DNA of 11,753 nt. It comes from Gemmatimonas sp. UBA2094 (GTDB lineage: Bacteria > Gemmatimonadota > Gemmatimonadetes > Gemmatimonadales > Gemmatimonadaceae). Under the pieces are notes generated by a model. It was not told the DNA's origin and did not search any database. It saw only the letters and a list, made by a program, of their open reading frames with translations. The translations under genes were made by a program, and so were the position numbers. The DNA is taken from contig DCZC01000031.1 of NCBI GenBank assembly GCA_002331565.1, positions 1 through 11,753 on the forward strand. Direction: 5' to 3'. Below, piece by piece: positions 1 to 6,377 of the stretch; the stretch's first letter is position 1, and every line of letters begins with the position of its first letter.

Positions 1-185
1 CGCTCCACCACCCCCGCCGACGGGCGCTCGCGATCGGCCCCGACGCCGAATTGGCTCGCCGCGACCGCCAGCCCCACCGTGAACACCGCGACCGCCGCCG
101 CCATGTACAGCGCCGGCTTCGGCACCCGGAGCTCATCGCCGTTGCCTCGAGCGCCCGGCTCCGGCTCGAAAATGATGTCGCCCAC
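1..185 (-). CDS. puhC: PuhC photosynthetic complex assembly protein, N-terminal fragment (cut by window edge)
   Basis: Only the first 61 codons lie in the window, and the rest continues past the left edge. The fragment has a short charged N-terminus containing FEPEPG (residues 6-11), then PKPALYMAAAVAVFTVGLA, a single hydrophobic segment at about residues 25-44, followed by a polar stretch. That is the expected start of PuhC, a single-span protein needed for reaction-centre/LH1 assembly in purple bacteria. The identification rests mainly on position directly after puhB and on this topology. The start must be the GTG at 185-183: the same frame carries the puhB stop (TAG, 191-189) just two codons earlier, and the next in-frame ATG falls inside the membrane segment. 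I see no strong ribosome-binding site, so translation probably depends on ribosomes finishing puhB. Confidence 0.72.
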   Translation of the reverse strand, partial: MGDIIFEPEPGARGNGDELRVPKPALYMAAAVAVFTVGLAVAASQFGVGADRERPSAGVVE

Positions 186-188
186 GGC

Positions 189-863
189 CTAGATGCTCGC
201 CGGCTCGGGCACGGCACGGCGCTCGACGGCGCGAGGCGCCGCAGTCGTCCCACGCGCGAGGTGTGACGTCGTCTCGTGGGCGGTCGCCCGGGCCACGGCC
301 TCCACCAGAATCTCCGCGACCCGCTCCGGATCGACCAACCCACGCAAGACCGGCTGTGGTTGGTTGACGTGGAATACCCGACAGTGCGGCCACAACGCGA
401 TGTAGGCCAAGCGGTGTCCGGGGGTGATCTGCAGCAGCACCTGTCCCGTTCCGTCGCGGAAACGCCCGACTCCGGCAGCCCCGATCAGGCTGAACGGAAT
501 GTTGATGGACATGGACAAGACCATGCCGATGCGAAGCACGACGCGTTCGGACGTGATGGCGTACCACGTGGTGGACGCCACGAGTCGAGCCAAGAGGTAC
601 GCGGTGGCCAGCACGAAGCCCGCCAGGACGACGCGCACCAGCAAGGCCGACCACCAGACCGGCGTCCCCACCGCCTCGGTCGTCGAGGCGAACCAGAATG
701 CAAGCATCACCCCGAAGTACACCGCGAGCAGACGCCAATGAAACACGTGCGCCGCGACCGCGCGAGCACTGGGAGCCCCTTCCCACAGAACCCGCTCGCC
801 GTCAGGGAGCGGGTGTGGTACGCCGCGGATGTACCGGGGCTCCTCAGCGTCGCGCCCGTTCAT
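189..863 (-). CDS. puhB: PuhB, photosynthetic complex (RC-LH1) assembly protein
   Basis: This 224-aa membrane protein matches the PuhB family, which acts in assembly of the RC-LH1 core. An N-terminal region ends in PHPLPDGERVLWEGAPS (residues 17-33), typical of PuhB and related bPH-domain proteins. Two hydrophobic segments follow at about 42-60 and 70-96. Then comes TTWYAITSERVVLRIG (98-113) and MSINIPFSLI (118-127), the signature of the PH-like domain after the second span. The open frame extends upstream to 1049, but residues before this ATG do not look like PuhB and would lie inside the preceding gene. The ATG at 863-861 overlaps the preceding stop in an ATGA junction (863-860), so translation is probably coupled to the H-subunit C-terminal gene. 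No independent ribosome-binding site is visible. The last 25 or so residues are polar and poorly conserved. Confidence 0.9.
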   Translation of the reverse strand: MNGRDAEEPRYIRGVPHPLPDGERVLWEGAPSARAVAAHVFHWRLLAVYFGVMLAFWFASTTEAVGTPVWWSALLVRVVLAGFVLATAYLLARLVASTTWYAITSERVVLRIGMVLSMSINIPFSLIGAAGVGRFRDGTGQVLLQITPGHRLAYIALWPHCRVFHVNQPQPVLRGLVDPERVAEILVEAVARATAHETTSHLARGTTAAPRAVERRAVPEPASI

Positions 864-1402
864 ATGATCGGCTGTGAGCGATCGTCGAAGGCGTAGAGAT
901 GTCCGCCCGCGTAGTACGCACAGATCCGATCCTCTTCGAGCAGGGTGATCTGATCGTCGCGCTGAATCGTCGGCACATCGGCGAATTGGGCGGCCGTAAT
1001 CGCCTTCACGAGCAGACGATCGTTGCCCCACAGCCCCAGATTCGGCCACTGCACGAAGCCGACCGGCACCAGGCGGCGCGCATCGCTTCCGGCCAATTGG
1101 ATTTCGTAGTAGCTCACCTGCGGCTCGGACCGGTTCACCCAGACATCGATCACCGTCCCCGCCACTTCCTTGTCCGCCGCGATCACGGGCAGGCCCCGCG
1201 GATCAGGATCACCCTTGGCGATCGTGAACGTGGCATCGAGCCGCATTGGCACGACCTTGGGCGCGCCGTGGAACGTCATGTCCGGTGTATCCGACCGATC
1301 GGCCCACGACGCGGGGCCCACTCCGTCCACCATGGGGTTCCCGGTGGGAATCATCGGCGATCCGTTGTAGTGATCAGCCGGTGTGGCCTTGATATCCGAC
1401 AT
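860..1402 (-). CDS. puhA: Reaction-centre H subunit, cytoplasmic part (Hc; C-terminal half of split PuhA)
   Basis: This 180-aa protein lacks a membrane span and aligns with roughly residue 90 to near the end of purple-bacterial PuhA. Landmarks are PTGNPMVDGVGPASW (19-33), PRGLPVIAADKEVAGTVIDVWV (split across 68-89), VPTIQRDDQITLLEEDRICAY (143-163) and AGGHLYA (165-171). In the family this domain caps the cytoplasmic side of the L/M core, stabilises the quinone sites and supplies the proton path to QB. It is a separate gene: it begins at its own ATG in a TGATG overlap with the 67-aa transmembrane part, in a different frame, with a strong GAGGGAG site 7 nt upstream. Compared with Rhodobacter sphaeroides H from memory, Glu93 and His45 match E173 and H126, while the partners of D124, H128 and D170 are Thr43, Ala47 and Asn90. 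The C-terminus is shorter than in R. sphaeroides. Confidence 0.93.
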   Translation of the reverse strand: MSDIKATPADHYNGSPMIPTGNPMVDGVGPASWADRSDTPDMTFHGAPKVVPMRLDATFTIAKGDPDPRGLPVIAADKEVAGTVIDVWVNRSEPQVSYYEIQLAGSDARRLVPVGFVQWPNLGLWGNDRLLVKAITAAQFADVPTIQRDDQITLLEEDRICAYYAGGHLYAFDDRSQPII

Positions 1403-1605
1403 CAGTGCGCTCCCTCGTCGCCGTGTGTGCGGTGGATGTAGACCTTCGCATCAGCCGGCTTGGGCCAGCCTTCGCGTGGACCCTGCGGTGACTCGAGCGG
1501 ATAGCCGGACCGCTTGTCCTCGCGACGCAGGTAATAGATGAGGCCCGCGAAGAAGAGCCAGAACGCGTAGAGCGCTGCCTGTGCACCGTCGATGTACTTC
1601 ATCAT
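1402..1605 (-). CDS. puhA: Reaction-centre H subunit, transmembrane part (Ht; N-terminal half of split PuhA)
   Basis: This 67-aa protein matches the N-terminus of PuhA. It has a single membrane helix at about residues 9-26 ([16 protein letters not shown]) followed by [12 protein letters not shown] (27-38), which lines up with the family's [24 protein letters not shown] segment. It then runs through a proline-rich linker, with [13 protein letters not shown] matching the LPKPKTFI region, and stops with TGA at 1404-1402. In most purple bacteria the same polypeptide would continue into the cytoplasmic domain; here that domain is the next gene. Two adjacent start codons exist (1605 and 1602). A GAGG at 1613-1616 lies 7 nt before the first, so I chose 1605. 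The helix should anchor the separate cytoplasmic part to the reaction centre. Confidence 0.93.
   Translation of the reverse strand: MMKYIDGAQAALYAFWLFFAGLIYYLRREDKRSGYPLESPQGPREGWPKPADAKVYIHRTHGDEGAH
1410..1416 (-). promoter_or_regulatory. Strong ribosome-binding site for the Hc gene
   Basis: GAGGGAG reads on the minus strand 7 nt before the ATG at 1402, inside the last codons of the Ht gene. Its strength and spacing argue that the cytoplasmic half of PuhA is translated from its own start, and that the split is not a sequencing frameshift. Confidence 0.75.
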
Positions 1606-1612
1606 GCGCCGA

Positions 1613-1616
1613 CCTC
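1613..1616 (-). promoter_or_regulatory. Ribosome-binding site for the Ht gene
   Basis: GAGG reads on the minus strand with a 7-nt spacer to the ATG at 1605. It supports that start over the second ATG at 1602, although both would give nearly the same protein. Confidence 0.6.
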
Positions 1617-1646
1617 GTGGAAAAAGAATGATCGAATCACTGCAGG

Positions 1647-1666
1647 GCCGTGACCACCGTCACGGC
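1647..1666 (-). promoter_or_regulatory. Intercistronic stem-loop between lhaA and puhA
   Basis: Immediately after the lhaA stop codon, the minus strand reads GCCGTGAC-GGTG-GTCACGGC, a perfect 8-bp inverted repeat with a 4-nt loop. A T-rich run (TTCTTTTT) follows only about 17 nt later, so this is not a standard intrinsic terminator. Its place at the border between pigment genes and reaction-centre genes suggests an RNA processing or stability element, or a partial attenuator, that could set puh transcript levels apart from upstream genes. The structure is seen directly; the role is inferred. Confidence 0.6.
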
Positions 1667-3112
1667 TTACGCCGGTGTATCTGCCAATCCAAACGCTCGC
1701 GGGCCAGCGGTGTCGACTGCCGCCCGACGCACGTCGAACAGCGGCCCCAACGCGACCAGTGTGACGAACAACACGACGATTTCCACCACGTACACCGTCG
1801 AATACGGCACCCCGGGCCCCGTGAGTGCCGGCCCGAGGGCTCCCTTCGCTGACAGAAGCGTCAGCCAATCCTTCATGATGCCACTCAATGCGAACGACAG
1901 TCCTTCCGCCGCCGCGAATACCGCGCCCCATGCACCGAGCGCGATGCCATGCTGCGACGCATCGCGCAGGTCCATCGCGAAGGACAATGTGCCCACGCCG
2001 AACAGCCCCTCGCCGAAGCCGATCAGCACCACGCCCGCGCGAAAGACCGCAGCGGAATCGAGCGGCCCGGCGAACGTGACCAGGGCGAAGGCGATCACCC
2101 CAAACAATGCGCCCATCGCGGCCAAACGGATAGGATCCATGCGTCGCTTGAGCAACTGCGCGGACAGCCAGAATGCCACCACCGCGCCCAACGCCATGAG
2201 CGCCGTGAGCTGCGTTGTCGAGGCCACCGACAGATGCAGAATCTCGCCGCCATACGGCTCCAGCAGCACGTCCTGCAGGTTGAACGCGAAGAACCCGAGC
2301 CCCGATGCCGTCAGCAGCCGGACCGCCTGTCCACCCTGCGCGAAGGTGCGCCAGGCATCCCGGAAGAGCGGCCGGCGCTCGCCCTTCTGGTACTCCACCA
2401 CCCCGCGCACGCGCGGCTCCTGCTTCCAGAGCGAAATCACGTTGACCACGATGGTGAACACCGCCGTCCCTTGAATCACCTGGATCAACCGCATGGCCGA
2501 GAAGTCCCGCAGCATCCCCTCGAGCACGAGCGCACTGATCAGCGTGCCAAGCAGCATCGTCAGGTACATGAGGGCTATGACGCGCGGCCGCTTCTCCTCG
2601 TCGGCCAGATCCGTCGCCAATGCCAGCCCCGCCGTCTGCGTGGTGTGAGCCCCCGCACCGACCAGCAGGAAGGCCAAAGCGGTACCTGCATGCCCGAGCC
2701 AAGAGGGCCCGACCCGCGGACCATCGGACAGCACCAACAGGGCAAAGGGCATGATGCTCAAACCGGCGAACTGGACCATCGTGCCGCCCCACAGGAAGGG
2801 CACGCGGCGCCATCCCAGGATGCTGCGGTGCGTGTCCGACTTGAAGCCGATCAACGCGCGGAACGGTGCCGCCAGCAGCGGGATGGCGAGCATGATGGCC
2901 ACCAGCGAGGCCGATACATGCAGTTCGAGGATCATCACCCGATTGAGCGTGCCGACGAACAACGTCTGCACCATGCCGACCGACAGCTGAAACATCGACA
3001 GGCGCAGCAGCCGCCCGAGTGGGAGGTCGGGCGTCGCGACGTCGGCAAACGGGAGGAACCGCGTGCCGAGGACCTGCCACACGCGCACGCCGATCGTGGG
3101 GGACTTGCTCAT
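1667..3112 (-). CDS. lhaA: LhaA/PucC-family MFS protein (light-harvesting 1 assembly, Bch2 group)
   Basis: This 481-aa, roughly 12-span membrane protein belongs to the PucC/LhaA (Bch2) branch of the major facilitator superfamily, which delivers bacteriochlorophyll to, or assembles, light-harvesting complexes. Typical segments are GTLNRVMILELHV (54-66), PFRALIGFKSDTHRS (83-97), GGTMVQFAGLSIMPFALL (109-126) and ATDLADEEKRPRVIALMY (166-183). Position just before puhA favours LhaA (LH1 assembly) over PucC (LH2). The frame opens at 3142, but the first ten codons (MCACRRCGRP) overlap acsF and look unlike the family. The ATG at 3112 starts 4 nt after the acsF stop and gives MSKSPTIG, so I chose it; no strong ribosome-binding site separates the two options. 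It is followed by 61 nt holding a hairpin before the H-subunit genes. Confidence 0.9.
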   Translation of the reverse strand: MSKSPTIGVRVWQVLGTRFLPFADVATPDLPLGRLLRLSMFQLSVGMVQTLFVGTLNRVMILELHVSASLVAIMLAIPLLAAPFRALIGFKSDTHRSILGWRRVPFLWGGTMVQFAGLSIMPFALLVLSDGPRVGPSWLGHAGTALAFLLVGAGAHTTQTAGLALATDLADEEKRPRVIALMYLTMLLGTLISALVLEGMLRDFSAMRLIQVIQGTAVFTIVVNVISLWKQEPRVRGVVEYQKGERRPLFRDAWRTFAQGGQAVRLLTASGLGFFAFNLQDVLLEPYGGEILHLSVASTTQLTALMALGAVVAFWLSAQLLKRRMDPIRLAAMGALFGVIAFALVTFAGPLDSAAVFRAGVVLIGFGEGLFGVGTLSFAMDLRDASQHGIALGAWGAVFAAAEGLSFALSGIMKDWLTLLSAKGALGPALTGPGVPYSTVYVVEIVVLFVTLVALGPLFDVRRAAVDTAGPRAFGLADTPA

Positions 3113-3116
3113 GGGC

Positions 3117-4202
3117 CTACCACACCGCCTGCATGCGCACATCCGCCGGCAGTGGCTGGCGATGCGGCGATCGCAGGAAGAGACGCAGGAACGTGAGCCC
3201 GTTCGCCACCTTGAGCGCCGTGACCTTGAGCGTGGTCAGCAGCCCGCCCTTCGCCTCCGCCGCCCGCATGGCGTCGGTATTCCGCCACATTGTCTCCATC
3301 AGCTCCCAGAACCCCTCGGCCTCGGTATCGATGGTCTCGGGAAAGACCTGGCGGCTGATGAGATTCGTGAGCTTGATGACGCTGCGATCGTACTCGTCGA
3401 CGTCGATACCCATGAAGTCGAAGAACGGTTTCCGCGCGTGATCGCGGATGTACATCGTGCAGAACACCGCCAGCAGGAAGAAGCGGATCCAGAGCTTATT
3501 CACGCCCTCGAGAAACTGCGGATTCGAACGCATGAGCACCGCAAACGCCTCGCCGTGGCGGAACTCGTCGAGACACCAGTTCTCGAACCACTTGAAGATC
3601 GGGTGGAAGCGTTTGTCGGGCTGCTTCTCGAAGTTGCGGTAGATCGTGACGTACCGCGCGTAGCCGATCTTCTCCGACAGGTACGTGGCGTAATAGATGA
3701 ACTTCGGCTGGAAGTACGTGTACTTCTTCGCCTTCGTGAGAAAGCTCAGATCCACCGCCACGTTGAAATCGTTCAACGTGTGGTTGATGAAGCCGGCATG
3801 ACGCCCCTCGTCGCGGCTCATGAAGCCGAACAGTTCGCGCACGTCGGGGTTCTTGATGCGCTTCTTGATTTCGGCGTACAGAATGCACCCCGAGAATTCG
3901 GCCGTCACCGACGACGTGAGAAATTCCACGAATTGCTCGCGCAGCGCCGGGTCCATGCCGGAGAAATCGGCGTCGAACTCTTGGTTGCGCTTGAAGTGGT
4001 CCTTGTTGGGGTCACGCCGGAACTCCGCCAGGATGTCGTCCCACATCCGGCGGTTCTCGGGCGTGATCTTCAGCGCGTCGATCTCGGCGAAGTTCGTCGT
4101 GTAGAAGCGCGGATTCAGGATCGCATCCTGCTGCGCCGCCTTGGTGGTCTCGTTGACGGGTTTCATCGCGCGGACGGGAACGTCTGTTTCGGTAGAGTAC
4201 AT
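3117..4202 (-). CDS. acsF: AcsF, aerobic Mg-protoporphyrin IX monomethyl ester oxidative cyclase
   Basis: This 361-aa protein is the di-iron subunit of the O2-dependent cyclase that forms the isocyclic (E) ring, turning Mg-protoporphyrin IX monomethyl ester into divinyl protochlorophyllide. Family signatures are LNPRFYTTNFAEID (29-42), SVTAEFSGC (98-106), SRDEGRHAGF (129-138) and WCLDEFRHGEAF (209-220). The likely iron ligands are Glu102, Glu132, His135, Glu213 and His216, giving the paired ExxH pattern of ferritin-like di-iron enzymes. The length is normal. The start at 4202 has no good ribosome-binding site (its nearest upstream bases are CTCCCC), and an alternative ATG at 4166 would remove 12 poorly conserved residues. 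It lies 10 nt after the small ORF and 4 nt before lhaA. Its presence implies bacteriochlorophyll synthesis with at least low oxygen; whether an anaerobic BchE also exists cannot be seen here. Confidence 0.96.
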   Translation of the reverse strand: MYSTETDVPVRAMKPVNETTKAAQQDAILNPRFYTTNFAEIDALKITPENRRMWDDILAEFRRDPNKDHFKRNQEFDADFSGMDPALREQFVEFLTSSVTAEFSGCILYAEIKKRIKNPDVRELFGFMSRDEGRHAGFINHTLNDFNVAVDLSFLTKAKKYTYFQPKFIYYATYLSEKIGYARYVTIYRNFEKQPDKRFHPIFKWFENWCLDEFRHGEAFAVLMRSNPQFLEGVNKLWIRFFLLAVFCTMYIRDHARKPFFDFMGIDVDEYDRSVIKLTNLISRQVFPETIDTEAEGFWELMETMWRNTDAMRAAEAKGGLLTTLKVTALKVANGLTFLRLFLRSPHRQPLPADVRMQAVW

Positions 4203-4212
4203 GGGGAGTTGC

Positions 4213-4545
4213 TCAGCCCTCGAAGCCGACTTCGTAGAGTTCGTGGATTTCGGTACCGCCGGTGAGCTTCACGATCTGGCGCTTGAGCCAGCTCGCGCGC
4301 TTCACCTCAGCGCTCGATGCGAACGTGGTCGTGGTGCCGAAGGCGACGCGACTGGGCGTGTTGCGCACCAGCACTTCATCGCCCGGATCCACTTCCACCC
4401 CATTGAGGTCCACATGCGCGTGAAAGTGCTCATGCGTCATCTCGAGGTCCACCGTGCAGGGGACCTCGCTCGTGCGCGACCGCACGTACCACGCGGCGCA
4501 GCCGACGGCGGCGGCACCGACCAGCCCCCACGTCATTCCATCCAT
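4213..4545 (-). CDS. Small membrane-anchored His-rich protein upstream of acsF; possible cyclase accessory subunit
   Basis: I cannot name this 110-aa protein with certainty. It has one N-terminal hydrophobic segment (about residues 5-21, TWGLVGAAAVGCAAWYV). A small domain follows with alternating histidines His38, His40, His42 and His44 (HEHFHAH), then DLNGVEVDPGDEVLVRN (46-62), WLKRQIVKLTGG (86-97) and the ending ELYEVGFEG (102-110). The start is well supported by GGGAGGA at 4552-4558, 6 nt before the ATG. It lies 33 nt after bchM and 10 nt before acsF, between the enzymes that make and use Mg-protoporphyrin monomethyl ester. The part after the anchor is about 75 residues, similar in size to BciE, the small accessory subunit of the alphaproteobacterial AcsF cyclase. 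A BciE-like role is therefore my leading guess, resting on context and size and not on a verified alignment. Confidence 0.8.
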   Translation of the reverse strand: MDGMTWGLVGAAAVGCAAWYVRSRTSEVPCTVDLEMTHEHFHAHVDLNGVEVDPGDEVLVRNTPSRVAFGTTTTFASSAEVKRASWLKRQIVKLTGGTEIHELYEVGFEG

Positions 4546-4551
4546 CGTTGG

Positions 4552-4558
4552 TCCTCCC
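4552..4558 (-). promoter_or_regulatory. Strong ribosome-binding site of the small ORF before acsF
   Basis: GGGAGGA reads on the minus strand 6 nt before the ATG at 4545, one of the strongest ribosome-binding sites in the window. It overlaps a short inverted repeat (CTCC-CCG-GGAG, 4554-4564) that could partly hide it in the RNA, although a 4-bp stem with a 3-nt loop is weak. It shows that the small ORF is a translated gene. Confidence 0.7.
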
Positions 4559-4578
4559 GGGGAGCCGGCGTAGAACGG

Positions 4579-5378
4579 TCAATCGCGGCGGGCACTGTAG
4601 GCTCCCAGCGTGGCGTGATGCAGATTGATCGCCATCGAACGGTAGAATCCGGATTCCACCAACCGGGTGGCCACCATGCCCCAGCTTTCGAGCGCCGGCT
4701 GGTCGACGAGCGCCTTGCGGAACGCGTTTTCCGAGACCGGCACGATGGAGGGTGAACGATCCGACCGGGGGAACAGCTTGCCGACCGCCCGCATCACCGA
4801 CAGCATCGGCGTGCGCGGCGCGACGGTGATCACCATGCGCTCGTTCACCCGCGGCGCCAGCGTGGCCAACGCCTTCACCATGTCCGGCAGCTCGTAGTGG
4901 ATGATCGAGTCCATCGCCACCACGTAGTCGAACTGGCCCAGCAACGGATCGAGCATGTCACCGGCCCGGAAGTCGATGTCGTAAATCCCCTCGGCTTCCG
5001 CCCGCTCCTGCGCATGCTGGACGAGGGTCGGCGACAGATCGATGGCCACCACTTCCGCGCCACGCTGCGCCAGTTCGATGCTCGCCGTGCCCGTGCCACA
5101 GCCCGCGTCGAGCACCCGCTTGCCGTGCAGTTCGGGGGGCAGCCAGTTCAGCAGCGTGGCACGCATGCGGTCACGGCCCGCCCGTACGGTGGCGCGCACC
5201 TTCGACACGGGGGCGTCGGAGGTCAGGGCCTTCCACGCGTCGGCAGCGGTGCGGTCGAAGTACTCCCCGATCCAGGCCCGCCGCTCGCGGTACGACACCG
5301 ATGCGGCGTGCGAACCCCCAAGCGGCGTTCCCTCGAACGACGGACCTGGAGTCGGGGAGTTTTTCATGAAAGTGGCCA

Positions 5379-5379
<1 letters not shown>
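4579..5379 (-). CDS. bchM: BchM, S-adenosylmethionine:Mg-protoporphyrin IX O-methyltransferase
   Basis: This 266-aa enzyme transfers a methyl group from S-adenosylmethionine to the ring-C propionate of Mg-protoporphyrin IX, the step after Mg chelation and before AcsF. The family start block EYFDRTAADAWKALTSD (39-55) is followed by VRATVRAGRDRMR (61-73). The SAM-binding glycine motif is VLDAGCGTGTAS (89-100), and the acidic residue ending strand 2 is Asp114 in VVAIDLSP. Typical family members are about 225-235 aa; here roughly 30 extra, Gly/Pro/Ser-rich residues precede the conserved start. The frame is open much further upstream, but that part lies inside bchL. The ATG at 5379 overlaps the bchL stop in a TGATG junction, suggesting translational coupling; a second ATG at 5367 is possible. 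No strong ribosome-binding site is seen. Confidence 0.95.

Positions 5380-6377
<998 letters not shown>

Noticed and set aside
1395..1420. A frameshift or sequencing error as the cause of the two PuhA pieces
   Set aside because: The junction has a proper stop, a start, a well-spaced GAGGGAG and no homopolymer run, and joining the frames would still leave the linker shorter than in standard PuhA.
1647..1666. The lhaA-puhA hairpin as a standard intrinsic terminator
   Set aside because: The T-run lies about 17 nt after the stem instead of directly following it, and the downstream puh genes depend on this transcript direction with no obvious promoter in the gap.
1602..3080. A 492-codon minus-strand frame overlapping lhaA
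   Set aside because: It is the same strand read one frame off from the clearly membrane-protein-like LhaA; its product is Arg/Gly/Ala-rich and has no membrane pattern.
1949..4265. Plus-strand frames of about 400 codons opposite lhaA and acsF
   Set aside because: They are complementary to well-supported genes, lack ribosome-binding sites and domains, and show the same Arg/His/Gln-rich composition as other shadow frames.
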